A DNA stretch of 64,000 bases from Bacteroidales bacterium (GTDB taxonomy: Bacteria > Bacteroidota > Bacteroidia > Bacteroidales > F082). This document shows positions 16,899 through 25,446 of this stretch, one piece after another; the stretch's first letter is position 1, and each line of letters starts with the position of its first letter. Both the position numbers and the translations under genes were made by a program. Where the stretch lies: contig JAFGXS010000040.1 of the NCBI GenBank assembly GCA_016936505.1, positions 1 through 64,000 on the forward strand, in the 5' to 3' direction. The notes under the pieces are model-generated. The model was not told the origin of the DNA and made no database searches. It saw only the letters and a list, made by a program, of their open reading frames with translations.

Positions 16899-17681
16899 AT
16901 GATGAAAATGAATGCAGGGATTTGCTTACTCTCTACCATACCTGTTAGAGAAAAACCATCAGGAAAAACAGAAATGATTAATCAGCTTCTGTTTGGTGAT
17001 ACTGTTCATATTCTGGATTCATTTGAATCGTGGTTTCTTATCGAAAGCCATGGAGATCAATATCAGGGCTGGGTGGAGAAGGATCAAATAAAAATAATTT
17101 CAGAAGATTATCTCAAAAATATTCTGGATAAGGAACCGGTTTTTTTGAAAAATTCCAGCACTGATATAACATTTAAGGATAAGAAGATTATTTTGTCTCA
17201 AGGTTCAAGAATTCCATTTTACGACAAAGGCCGGTTTATCATCAATAATAATAAAGGCTTCATTTCTGATGAATCAATTACCATATCGGGCAAACAACCC
17301 ACAGAAGAAATACTTCTATCTGCTAAGCAACTTCTTTCAACTCCATACCTATGGGGAGGACGTTCGGCATTTGGAGCAGACTGTTCTGGATTCGTCCAGA
17401 TTGTATTCAAAATGAACGGCTATCAGTTACCACGAGACAGCATCCAGCAAGCAAAAACAGGATTAAATATCGATTTCATTCATGAAGGACTTCCAGGCGA
17501 TTTGGTCTTCTTTGAAAATGAAGAACAGCAAATCGTTCACGTTGGAATATTACTTAACAACCATGAAATAATCCATGCATCAGGTCAGGTCAGAATTGAC
17601 AGTATTGACCACGAAGGGATCTTCAATAAACAAAAACAGAAATATACTCACAAACTACGTCTGATTAAACGTATTTTATAA
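16899..17681 (+). CDS. NlpC/P60 (C40) peptidase with SH3-like domains
   Basis: The 260-residue protein begins with two bacterial SH3-like segments (VREKPSGKTEMINQLLFGD, then a second at about 75-130). A C40 cysteine peptidase domain follows, with Cys162 (GADCSGFVQ), His214 (VHVGI) and His226. Such enzymes cleave gamma-D-Glu-diaminopimelate bonds in muropeptides, often as the cytoplasmic YkfC-type step of peptidoglycan recycling. No signal peptide is visible, which fits a cytoplasmic role. Three ATG codons occur in the first four codons, so the exact start is uncertain. It converges on the OsmC gene with a two-base gap. Confidence 0.88.
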   Translation: MMKMNAGICLLSTIPVREKPSGKTEMINQLLFGDTVHILDSFESWFLIESHGDQYQGWVEKDQIKIISEDYLKNILDKEPVFLKNSSTDITFKDKKIILSQGSRIPFYDKGRFIINNNKGFISDESITISGKQPTEEILLSAKQLLSTPYLWGGRSAFGADCSGFVQIVFKMNGYQLPRDSIQQAKTGLNIDFIHEGLPGDLVFFENEEQQIVHVGILLNNHEIIHASGQVRIDSIDHEGIFNKQKQKYTHKLRLIKRIL

Positions 17682-17683
17682 GT

Positions 17684-18100
17684 TTAGTCAATAATCACAA
17701 TTTCGTGTGATAATTCGGATGATTTACGTAACATTTCACTCACACCACAGTAACGGTCCTGAGACAGGGTTACTGCTTTTTCAAGCTTTTCCATAGGAAG
17801 ATCATTTCCTTTAAAAGTATACTTAATGTGAATTTTATTAAAATATCTGGGATGCTCTTCTGTCATTTCAGCTTCTACCTCAATATCAAAAAAGTCTGGT
17901 GTTACACGCATTTTATTCAAAATAGAAATCACATCCATACCTGTACAACCACCTAAAGAAACCAAGGTAAGCGGTTTCGGACGTGGGCCCTGATTTTGCC
18001 CTCCTACTCTTTCCTCTGCATCCAGCATAATATTAAAACCATTTACGTTGGCTTCGAACGCCATATTATCTTTCCAGGTAACATTTACTTTTGTCGACAT
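17684..18100 (-). CDS. OsmC/Ohr family peroxiredoxin-like protein
   Basis: The 138-residue protein has the OsmC fold with both reactive cysteines in place: Cys52 in SLGGCTGMD and Cys118 in DRYCGVSEM. Family members reduce organic hydroperoxides using a thiol pair. The closest subgroup by appearance is the YhfA-like OsmC branch rather than Ohr. It has its own TAATTTTG promoter box 25 bases upstream and is probably monocistronic. Confidence 0.9.
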   Translation of the reverse strand: MSTKVNVTWKDNMAFEANVNGFNIMLDAEERVGGQNQGPRPKPLTLVSLGGCTGMDVISILNKMRVTPDFFDIEVEAEMTEEHPRYFNKIHIKYTFKGNDLPMEKLEKAVTLSQDRYCGVSEMLRKSSELSHEIVIID

Positions 18101-18124
18101 ATTTTCTGTTGTTTAATTTTTTGA

Positions 18125-18132
18125 CAAAATTA
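18125..18132 (-). promoter_or_regulatory. Candidate -7 box of the osmC-like gene
   Basis: The minus strand reads TAATTTTG, matching TAnnTTTG, 24 bases before the ATG. Confidence 0.5.
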
Positions 18133-18231
18133 GTGAAAAATAAATTTATATATATATTGAGATATATCAAATTACCATGATTAACAGCTTATTGTGAGAA
18201 GCTAAACAAGCATTTTACTCACAAACAGAAT

Positions 18232-18261
18232 AAAAAAGGCTGTTCAAATTGAACAGCCTTT
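18232..18261 (-). terminator. Intrinsic terminator of the P5C dehydrogenase gene
   Basis: AAAGGCTGTTCAA and TTGAACAGCCTTT form 13-base arms around one base (about a 3-base working loop). On the minus strand the hairpin is followed by a run of T, 20 bases after the stop codon. Confidence 0.92.
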
Positions 18262-18280
18262 AAAATTATTACCGATTTTA

Positions 18281-19918
18281 TTATTCAGCATCCATGAAAG
18301 GATACTTATAATCAACCGGGGGAACAAAATTTTCCTTGATTGTTCTAGGAGTAACCCAACGGATTAGGTTCAAACTTGAACCGGCTTTATCATTTGTACC
18401 AGAAGCACGTGATCCGCCAAATGGTTGTTGGCCTACCACAGCACCGGTGGGTTTGTCATTAATGTAAAAATTACCTGCGGCATGAACCAGCTTTTTAGTT
18501 GCCAGATCAACAGCATAACGATCCTGTGCAAAAACGGCACCGGTCAATCCATAAGGAGAAGTCTTATCTAAGACATCTAGAGTTTCTTCAAACTGATTAT
18601 CTTTATAAACATAAATAGTAAGAACCGGACCAAACAGCTCCTCTTCCATAGTTATGTAATGAGGATTTGTTGTTACAATCACAGTAGGATCAATAAAGAA
18701 ACCTTCAGATTTGTCATAACCACCTCCTGCTATTACTTCTGCATCCGCATCTTTCTTTGCATTATCTATAAACATCGATAGCTTATCAAAGGAAGCTTCA
18801 TCAATCACAGCAGACATAAAGTTGGTAAAGTCTTCCGGATTTCCCATTTTAATCGAGTTGATCTGTGCCACAAGTTTTTCCTTGATTTCAGGCCACAGGC
18901 TTGCCGGAATATATGCTCTTGATGCAGCAGAACATTTCTGCCCCTGAAACTCATAAGCTCCACGCACCAATGCTGTAACCACAGGATCAACCAAGGCAGA
19001 AGGATGAACCATTACAAAATCTTTTCCTCCTGTTTCACCTACTATACGAGGATAAGTTTTGTATTTAGCGATATTATTTCCAATGGTTTTCCATATATAT
19101 TGGAACACACCTGTTGAACCAGTAAAATGGAAACCTGCAAAATCAGGATGTTCCATCACAATTTTACCAGCAATAGGGCCTGAGACAAACACCATATTAA
19201 TAACGCCATCTGGTAAACCGGCTTCACGGAAAATATCCATAATTACTTTTGCAGAATAAACCTGAGTATTGGAACATTTCCAAACTACGGTATTTCCCAT
19301 CATTGCAGGTGCAGAAGGCAGATTACCGGCAATTGAAGTAAAATTAAATGGGGTCAGAGCATAAACAAAACCTTCCAAGGCACGATATTCAAGCCTATTC
19401 CAGGTTGTTTTTGATGAGTCAGGTTGTTGACTATAGATTTCAGTCATATACTGAACATTGAAACGGAAAAAGTCAGCCAGCTCACAAGCGGCATCAATTT
19501 CTGCCTGAAAAACAGTCTTTGATTGCCCAAGCATTGTTGCGGCATTCATTTTTGCACGGTACGGGCCTGAAAGCAAATCGGCAGCTCTCAAGAAAATTGC
19601 CGCACGATGTTCCCAGGGCATATCATGCCAGGTTTTACGAGCTTCCAATGCGGCATCAATGGCCATTGTTACATGCTCAGCGCCACCTTGATAATAATGT
19701 CCCAATGTATGTTTCAATTCATGAGGAGGGTGAATTGAAACTTTTTTATCAGTTCTTACTTCTTTACCCCCAATAAACATAGGAATATCAACCACTTCAG
19801 ATTTCATTTTTTTGAGCATAGCCTTAATTTCGGCACGCTCAGGGGAACCGGGTTTATAGCTTAATACCGGCTCATTGTAAGCTTTAGGAACACTTTGCAA
19901 ATTGCTGTACATCACCAT
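18281..19918 (-). CDS. pruA: L-glutamate gamma-semialdehyde (P5C) dehydrogenase
   Basis: This 545-residue aldehyde dehydrogenase of the monofunctional P5C dehydrogenase type oxidises glutamate semialdehyde to glutamate with NAD in proline breakdown. Active-site residues are Glu295 (VGETGGKD) and Cys329 (FQGQKCSAASR), with the P5CDH-typical C-terminal segment TGAVVGQQPFGGSRASGTNDKAG. No proline dehydrogenase gene is in the window. Two in-frame ATGs lie two codons apart at the start. The gene has its own TACCTTTG promoter box and a strong terminator, so it is a single-gene unit. Confidence 0.95.
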   Translation of the reverse strand: MVMYSNLQSVPKAYNEPVLSYKPGSPERAEIKAMLKKMKSEVVDIPMFIGGKEVRTDKKVSIHPPHELKHTLGHYYQGGAEHVTMAIDAALEARKTWHDMPWEHRAAIFLRAADLLSGPYRAKMNAATMLGQSKTVFQAEIDAACELADFFRFNVQYMTEIYSQQPDSSKTTWNRLEYRALEGFVYALTPFNFTSIAGNLPSAPAMMGNTVVWKCSNTQVYSAKVIMDIFREAGLPDGVINMVFVSGPIAGKIVMEHPDFAGFHFTGSTGVFQYIWKTIGNNIAKYKTYPRIVGETGGKDFVMVHPSALVDPVVTALVRGAYEFQGQKCSAASRAYIPASLWPEIKEKLVAQINSIKMGNPEDFTNFMSAVIDEASFDKLSMFIDNAKKDADAEVIAGGGYDKSEGFFIDPTVIVTTNPHYITMEEELFGPVLTIYVYKDNQFEETLDVLDKTSPYGLTGAVFAQDRYAVDLATKKLVHAAGNFYINDKPTGAVVGQQPFGGSRASGTNDKAGSSLNLIRWVTPRTIKENFVPPVDYKYPFMDAE

Positions 19919-19954
19919 TATTTTTTATAAAGTTTACACTGATTTATAGTGGCG

Positions 19955-19962
19955 CAAAGGTA
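19955..19962 (-). promoter_or_regulatory. Candidate -7 box TACCTTTG of pruA
   Basis: The minus strand reads TACCTTTG 36 bases upstream of the pruA ATG. Confidence 0.65.
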
Positions 19963-20212
19963 CGTATATTTCATCAGAAACTGAAAACTATAACCTGTGT
20001 TAAACCCATAAAACCGATACGTTAAACACGTAATTTATAATTATAAAGGTTAACCCGCATGAAAAAACGCTCTTCAACAATTAGGTTTAATTGAAGATAA
20101 GTAAACTAAAGGAAACAAAAAAGATTATTGATTTAAGAACACCGTCAACATCCAATCTATATGGATATCGAATATATTTTCAGCAAGGGATAGGAATTTT
20201 TATTAAACGGAT

Positions 20213-20578
20213 CTAATCATCGTCATCATCGACTTCGTCATCGTCATCATCTGAATCTATATCAGACATTTCATCCATAAAGTCCTGATCACCGTATTTA
20301 TCTTCCAAATCAAGCTTAATATCTTCTTTCAACAGACCGTCATCATCATAATCATCATCCTCTTCAATTAATTCAATTGCAGCCTGACGTGACATCCGAA
20401 CAAGATAATATTTATCTGTAGTTTCAAAGGGTAGAGCGCTAACTTTAATTCCATCCTTATCGGTGTAGGTAATTAAGTTCTGCAAAAAGCCATTCGGATA
20501 GGCCAATTTAACCTGTTCCTGAATGGTTACATCGAGCTTTTCAAAATCTTTTACTACCCTTGGTTTGCTTGAATTCAT
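20213..20578 (-). CDS. Conserved small acidic protein with poly-Asp tail
   Basis: The protein is 121 residues long. The first 70 are a folded-looking domain (KPRVVKDFEKLD, AYPNGFLQNLITYTDKDG, VSALPFETTDKYYLVRM). The rest is extremely acidic and ends in long Asp runs. I recall near-identical proteins across Bacteroidota, sometimes labelled DNA primase without basis; the function is unknown. The acidic tail could mimic nucleic acid or bind cations. Upstream is an AT-rich spacer of about 240 bases with no other gene. Confidence 0.85.
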   Translation of the reverse strand: MNSSKPRVVKDFEKLDVTIQEQVKLAYPNGFLQNLITYTDKDGIKVSALPFETTDKYYLVRMSRQAAIELIEEDDDYDDDGLLKEDIKLDLEDKYGDQDFMDEMSDIDSDDDDDEVDDDDD

Positions 20579-20819
20579 CCTCTTAAATTTTCTATTTAAA
20601 CATTAGTTTTGATTGTGCTCAAAGGCTTTTTTCAAGTCGCAATATTAAACAAAAATGTTATTTATGATCAATTTTTACGAATTTATGTATATTTCTGATT
20701 CACAAAATCATATTTAATAATCCATCAATAAATTTTAACAATACAACAAAAAAATACATCAAAAATCATCAGAAAACTCATATATCATGAATCAAAAAAC
20801 GACACAACAAAACGCTAAG

Positions 20820-21677
20820 CTAATCCAGTGCTCCTTGAAGTATCCATGCTTTGCGATGTTCGTATGGTAATTTCTTTCTTGCTTTTGTTGCCTCCTTTAA
20901 ACTTTTATACTTATCCAGATACAATCTTATTCTCCCCTTAGCTTCAAGAATTCCCGCCTGATCAAAACCATTCTTTTTAGTTCTGCGGAGCGCTTCTTTT
21001 GCATCAGACATATTTGGGAAACTTCCGGCAATCAGGTAGTAAACTTTTTGATGAATTTCAGTTTTTACTGTTTCTTTATGTCTGTTGTTTTTACAAATTT
21101 TAGGTTTCCCTTCAGCATCAGGTCTTTGCCCAAACCATATAGATGCATAGTTATCAGAGAGTCCAACTCCGAGACAAATCCACGATTTTTTTTCCCAGTC
21201 ATTTTGTGTCAGAATCATGTCCAGAGCATCGTCAGCATCCTGCAAGAACTTAACAAGACTATCCACATTCATTCCATCCTGAAAGTAAGATGCCAGTTCG
21301 TAACCTCTGTAACGGTAGGTTGTCAACTCTTTAGGTTTATCCCACATGCACTCTTGCTTTACTACATAGGGATTAAAGCAACAAGGAGTCCAACTGCCCT
21401 TATCTGACCAACTGGAAAGATTACAAATACTGGTATCAGGATGATTTACCTGTAAATCATTTACATGTGTGTGTGCCACAAATGAAAGCGAAACTGACAA
21501 CTCCAGAGGCTTTTTATGATATACTTCTCTGATTTTATTAATTGCTTCTGCAACTTGCTCTTCTTCGGATGTCATACAATAACCTGAGGGTATTTTATGC
21601 TGTGCATCAACATAAAATGAAGTAAAAATCACCCCGATAGTCAATATAATTCTTAGTGATGAATATAATTTTTTCAT
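20820..21677 (-). CDS. Exported CAP-domain protein with C-terminal SPOR domain
   Basis: The 285-residue protein has a signal peptide (cleavage near VDAQ). A CAP/SCP-like domain follows at about residues 30-190, with EAINKIREVYHKKPLELS, AHTHVNDLQ and SWICLGVGLS. A C-terminal SPOR domain at about 210-285 has KVYYLIAGSFPNMSDAKEALR, RIRLYLDKYKSLKEATKARK and AWILQG. SPOR domains bind denuded septal glycan, so the protein probably acts at the division site; the role of the CAP part is unknown. Several cysteines lie in the CAP part. I chose the ATG of MKKLYSSL; a TTG four codons upstream is less likely. The domain calls are by eye. Confidence 0.78.
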   Translation of the reverse strand: MKKLYSSLRIILTIGVIFTSFYVDAQHKIPSGYCMTSEEEQVAEAINKIREVYHKKPLELSVSLSFVAHTHVNDLQVNHPDTSICNLSSWSDKGSWTPCCFNPYVVKQECMWDKPKELTTYRYRGYELASYFQDGMNVDSLVKFLQDADDALDMILTQNDWEKKSWICLGVGLSDNYASIWFGQRPDAEGKPKICKNNRHKETVKTEIHQKVYYLIAGSFPNMSDAKEALRRTKKNGFDQAGILEAKGRIRLYLDKYKSLKEATKARKKLPYEHRKAWILQGALD

Positions 21678-21737
21678 GAGTATTATCAATCAGTATTGTC
21701 AGACATAAAAATACAAATTACCCAATATAATAAGTTA

Positions 21738-22565
21738 TCACCAGGAGAATTGCCTGATATTTTTCTCGCATAATTTGTCATACAGGTCTGATATTCTCTG
21801 AAGCAATGGATGATTTATTGCAAAAACATAAGAATCCAGATTACGAACGGGCAATACCTTTGGTGAAGTTCCGGTTATAAAACACGACTCAAAATTTGAC
21901 AATCCAGATTGAGGAATTGTTATTTCTTCGACCATAATATTTTTTTTTTGAGCCAAATCAATTATCTTACCTCTTGTAATACCAGCCAGAACCATTTTTG
22001 ATTTAGGGGTTACTAGTTTTTCTCCCGAAATAAAAAACACATTTGAACGACTACCTTCAGTGATAAATCCTTCAGTTGAAACGTAAAGAACTTCATATAT
22101 TTTGTGTTCAGATATATAACGATCAGCTTTACTGCGTAAATCATAAAGTGCAACCTTTGCATTAGGGTTTGGCCGTTCAGCGTTCATAACAGAAAGCGAA
22201 ACCCCTTTTTTATATTGTTCTTCGGATGGATAAAAAAACGGAACAATCCATGCATAAAACCCAATATTTCCTTCTTTATTCCAGTAACAAAGAAACTTGA
22301 CATTACCAGACAATATTTTGTTCTCACTTATAACAGCTCTTATTCTCTGCTTAATTTGGTTTTCAGAATAGGGAATCTTTCTGTTTTCGATTTGAGCAGA
22401 TGAATAAAAACGGTTAAGATGCTCAGCAAGAAACAAAGGGGTACCCTTTTCAATACGAATCACCTCGTATATACTTATACCATCTTCCAGTGAAAAGGGA
22501 TTAAAGTCGCAAACCGAGTGTAACGTATCATCCTTTACAAAATAAGAAAGTATTGCATTTTCCAT
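21738..22565 (-). CDS. Class IV aminotransferase (aminodeoxychorismate lyase / BCAT-like)
   Basis: This 275-residue PLP fold-type IV enzyme has the expected order of motifs: SIYEVIRIEKGTPLFLAEHLNRF, then Lys in NAKVALYD at the position of the PLP lysine, then TEGSRSNVFFI. Candidate activities are 4-amino-4-deoxychorismate lyase (PabC) for folate or a branched-chain or D-amino acid transaminase. Sequence alone does not settle which, and no pabA/pabB is nearby. The DUF2007 gene upstream ends in a terminator 12 bases before this ATG, so the promoter must overlap that terminator or transcription must read through. Confidence 0.82.
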   Translation of the reverse strand: MENAILSYFVKDDTLHSVCDFNPFSLEDGISIYEVIRIEKGTPLFLAEHLNRFYSSAQIENRKIPYSENQIKQRIRAVISENKILSGNVKFLCYWNKEGNIGFYAWIVPFFYPSEEQYKKGVSLSVMNAERPNPNAKVALYDLRSKADRYISEHKIYEVLYVSTEGFITEGSRSNVFFISGEKLVTPKSKMVLAGITRGKIIDLAQKKNIMVEEITIPQSGLSNFESCFITGTSPKVLPVRNLDSYVFAINHPLLQRISDLYDKLCEKNIRQFSW

Positions 22566-22577
22566 CTCCTACTTTCT

Positions 22578-22609
22578 AAAAAAAGAAAGCCCTCTCACGG
22601 AAGGCTTTC
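22578..22609 (-). terminator. Intrinsic terminator after the DUF2007 gene
   Basis: On the minus strand GAAAGCC and GGCTTTC form a 7-bp stem with an 11-base loop followed by seven T. It lies between the DUF2007 stop and the aminotransferase start. Confidence 0.82.
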
Positions 22610-22629
22610 AACAATTTTATTAAACCATT

Positions 22630-22869
22630 TTATTTCACATCTCTTGATTTGAAATACTCTTCTAATATTTTAGAAGCCTTCTCAAAATTAAAATCTTCAA
22701 CAAAAACCTGCACCGCATCTTCAGGAGAACCGTCCGCCCAACCAGCATCAATACTTGATCTCAAACGGTTATGTTTCATGGCTCCTATTCCATTTTCATT
22801 TAAAATTTCCACAATGTACATCGCCTCAACCTCAGAACCGGTATACACTAACATAATTTCTTCTTTCAT
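22630..22869 (-). CDS. DUF2007 small protein (putative signal-transducing, GlnB-like fold)
   Basis: This 79-residue protein of the DUF2007 type has VYTGSEVEAMYIVEILNENGI at the start and AVQVFVEDFNFEKASKILEEY at the end. The family has a PII-like small alpha/beta fold and no established role. It is transcribed alone, with a hairpin terminator 20 bases after the stop. Confidence 0.82.
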   Translation of the reverse strand: MKEEIMLVYTGSEVEAMYIVEILNENGIGAMKHNRLRSSIDAGWADGSPEDAVQVFVEDFNFEKASKILEEYFKSRDVK

Positions 22870-22933
22870 AATCGTACTCTTTAAAAATTCAAAGTAAAGG
22901 TAAGAAAATATATATCTTGAGAAGCTAAGGTTT

Positions 22934-23836
22934 TCAATTGTTTAACTTAATAATTGCAAAGATCATCACCACTGCACTTATCAACTGAACCGGAGATAAA
23001 ATGCTTCCATTTACAACATAGTCAAAAAAGATAGCTGAAATAGGAAATAACAGTTCGCTAATCGTTGCTTCCATAGCTCTAACCCTTCTCAAGCCATAAT
23101 AATAGATAAAAATGGCACCTGATCCTGTAGTAATTCCAATCAATACAAATAAAAACCAGTGAGTAGCATTTGTATGAGCTATTTCGTTGAGCTTTCCAAA
23201 AGCCACAACATAAATCAACATGATGGCAGCAGTAAATCCATATCTGAAAAATGTTGCTGTTTTGAAGTTGAAATTCATCAAAACTTTTTTGGAGAACACT
23301 GTAGAACTACCAAATGAGAATGCTGCCAGTATAGCTAATAAAGCAGCGTAAATAGTATGACCATCAGTATGGACATTAGGCAGGCTAAAACCAAAAGTCA
23401 GAAAGTAACTGGAAACTATTGCAACCGATGCCCACAATGCAAAATTGCGTTTCACTTTTTCTTTCAGCAAAATAGCAGCAAGTCCGATTGCAAATATAGG
23501 CTGAAGTTTTTGCAGCAAAACAACAACTGAGAGTTCCTGAAAGTTGACCAGAAACAAGGCTTTAACAATAGCCATGGTTCCTATTGCTCCTCCAAAAAGT
23601 GCTATCAGAGTAAAAGTAATGTAGTCTTGACGAAGGAAATTCTTTAGTTGACGATACTCTCTGTACATGAAAATATTCATCAAAGCAAACGGAATAAAGT
23701 GCAGCATAAAAACCACATAACCAACATCTAGGCCATTCAGTCGTGGTGTAAGAACAACGCCATCAAACCCCCATAAAATAGCGGAAAATCCGATAGCTAC
23801 AGTACCTTTAATGAGTTCTTTATTCTTCTCTTCCAT
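22934..23836 (-). CDS. EamA/DMT family transporter
   Basis: The 300-residue integral membrane protein has about ten predicted helices arranged as two EamA repeats (first repeat about residues 10-140, second about 155-298). Members export or import small metabolites; the substrate cannot be told. SELLFPISAIFFDYV in the last third and a similar segment in the first half (ELSVVVLLQKLQPIFAIGL) mark the repeated helix pair. A TACCTTTG promoter box lies 17 bases upstream of the ATG. Confidence 0.88.
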   Translation of the reverse strand: MEEKNKELIKGTVAIGFSAILWGFDGVVLTPRLNGLDVGYVVFMLHFIPFALMNIFMYREYRQLKNFLRQDYITFTLIALFGGAIGTMAIVKALFLVNFQELSVVVLLQKLQPIFAIGLAAILLKEKVKRNFALWASVAIVSSYFLTFGFSLPNVHTDGHTIYAALLAILAAFSFGSSTVFSKKVLMNFNFKTATFFRYGFTAAIMLIYVVAFGKLNEIAHTNATHWFLFVLIGITTGSGAIFIYYYGLRRVRAMEATISELLFPISAIFFDYVVNGSILSPVQLISAVVMIFAIIKLNN

Positions 23837-23853
23837 TCCTCATAATAAGGCCG

Positions 23854-23861
23854 CAAAGGTA
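23854..23861 (-). promoter_or_regulatory. Candidate -7 box TACCTTTG of the DMT transporter gene
   Basis: The minus strand reads TACCTTTG 17 bases before the ATG; the region also overlaps the short gap after the TlpA-type gene. Confidence 0.6.
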
Positions 23862-23898
23862 GTTAAAAACCCTCCCCGAATAAATTATTTTGAGCCCA

Positions 23899-25260
23899 TT
23901 ATTTTTTCAAATACTGCTCCAGAGTTTTTACATCCTCCGTTTTAACAATAATTCGCTTATCCTGATCCAAAAGGTAAAAAGTTGGTGTTGCCGAAATACC
24001 GTACGTTACAGCAATCGGACTATCCCACCCCTGAAGCTGTGCAATAACCGGCCATTTATACCCTTCATCTTTCACTGCTTTTTCTACCGACTTTTTATCT
24101 GTATCGACTGAGATCGCTATAATCTGAAGATTTTCAGTATTTTTTGGATCATAATATTTTTCCAAACCTGGCAAAGCAGCAGTACAATGAGGGCACCAAC
24201 TTGCCCAAAATACCAGTAGCGTCTTTTTTGCTTTAATGTTGTACAAATTAATCTCTCTACCACCAATTGCCCTGGCTTTAAAATCAGGAGCCGGTTGTCC
24301 GGGAGCAAGGTGAATAATTTCATACACCTTTTGTTGCAATTCAGCTTTCAGAGGCGTGTTCTTTGAAAAGACATTTAATTTGCTGCTTTGGGCAATATGA
24401 AGTAAAAGTTTCTGAAAGCCAAATTCTTCAAATCCGCCTATCAAGTAATGCATTGTAAACAAATACATCTTTTCGTTTTGCAACGACTTGTTCAACAAAG
24501 TATCCACAGCAGGCATAAAAGCTTCTTCTACTTCATCTTTTGTCATTCCCTGCTTTTGGTATAACGACAAATAGCCAACAATTTTTTTAGTAAACAGATC
24601 CGTATTTAACAATAAAGTATCTTTAAAATCCACAAACTTAAAATATTGTTGTTTTTCCATGCTTGTTTTTTGATCCTGCGTTAATGTAACAGGCAGGTTC
24701 AAAGGCCGATCCAATTGAATGAATTGAGCAGCCATAGTATTAGGGTATTGCGTTACAAGGTTTGATGCAGTTTTTTGAATCTCATTTTGTAATAACTCTG
24801 CTTTATTTTTCACTGTCTGCCAAAAAGGATCAGAGGGAGGATAATACTGAATAACGGGTTCCAGTAAACTTAATTTATTGGAGTTCTCATCCACTACATT
24901 CAGGTATTGATAAAAAATCTTATTTTCGTCAGAATGAATAATTTCAACTTTTGAACCCTGCTGAAAACCACTGGTTTTAAAGTCAACAGAATGCTTGTCG
25001 AATAATAGTTTAACCGCCATACCTGTATTGGTCATTACTTTATACATCCCCACAGGCTGATCTTTCATATCGAAAGTAAAGGTTCCAACAGGATTAACCC
25101 TGGCCGTATCAACAATTTTCTGTGGACCGGCAAAAGATCTGATCAAATATACATCGTCACCACCTAAACCGGGAATGGTTCCCCTTAAGGCAACACTCTG
25201 AGCAGAAAGTTGAACTGCCTGAAAGAAGGAAAGAATCAAAAGGGTTGTGTTTTTATACAT
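23899..25260 (-). CDS. TlpA-type thioredoxin protein with DUF4369 domain
   Basis: The 453-residue exported protein has a signal peptide (cleavage near QLSAQ). An N-terminal DUF4369 beta domain (VALRGTIPGLGGDDVYLI) precedes a helical middle. A TlpA/ResA thioredoxin domain from about residue 320 has WASWCPHC and cis-Pro SATPTFYLLD. These Bacteroidota proteins act as periplasmic disulfide reductases of unknown partner. It is the third exported or membrane-anchored thioredoxin-fold protein in the window, after those at 7450 and 13161. Confidence 0.9.
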   Translation of the reverse strand: MYKNTTLLILSFFQAVQLSAQSVALRGTIPGLGGDDVYLIRSFAGPQKIVDTARVNPVGTFTFDMKDQPVGMYKVMTNTGMAVKLLFDKHSVDFKTSGFQQGSKVEIIHSDENKIFYQYLNVVDENSNKLSLLEPVIQYYPPSDPFWQTVKNKAELLQNEIQKTASNLVTQYPNTMAAQFIQLDRPLNLPVTLTQDQKTSMEKQQYFKFVDFKDTLLLNTDLFTKKIVGYLSLYQKQGMTKDEVEEAFMPAVDTLLNKSLQNEKMYLFTMHYLIGGFEEFGFQKLLLHIAQSSKLNVFSKNTPLKAELQQKVYEIIHLAPGQPAPDFKARAIGGREINLYNIKAKKTLLVFWASWCPHCTAALPGLEKYYDPKNTENLQIIAISVDTDKKSVEKAVKDEGYKWPVIAQLQGWDSPIAVTYGISATPTFYLLDQDKRIIVKTEDVKTLEQYLKK

Positions 25261-25446
25261 CGCTTAATTTTTTATCCAAAAATAAAACGAAAATTATCTG
25301 ATGAAAGATTTATAAAGAAACTTTAACTTATTTCCAATCACATCAAAATCTACACATTAATATTTTAAAGCTTCTTTGAACCTTTTTTATAAATTAGCAC
25401 CATTAAGTAAAACCATCGAAATATTAAAAATACCTTTATAAACAGT

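Noticed and set aside
25431-25438. Promoter box TACCTTTA before the kinase operon
   Set aside because: It lacks the final G of TAnnTTTG and lies only 8 bases from the ATG, too close to call.
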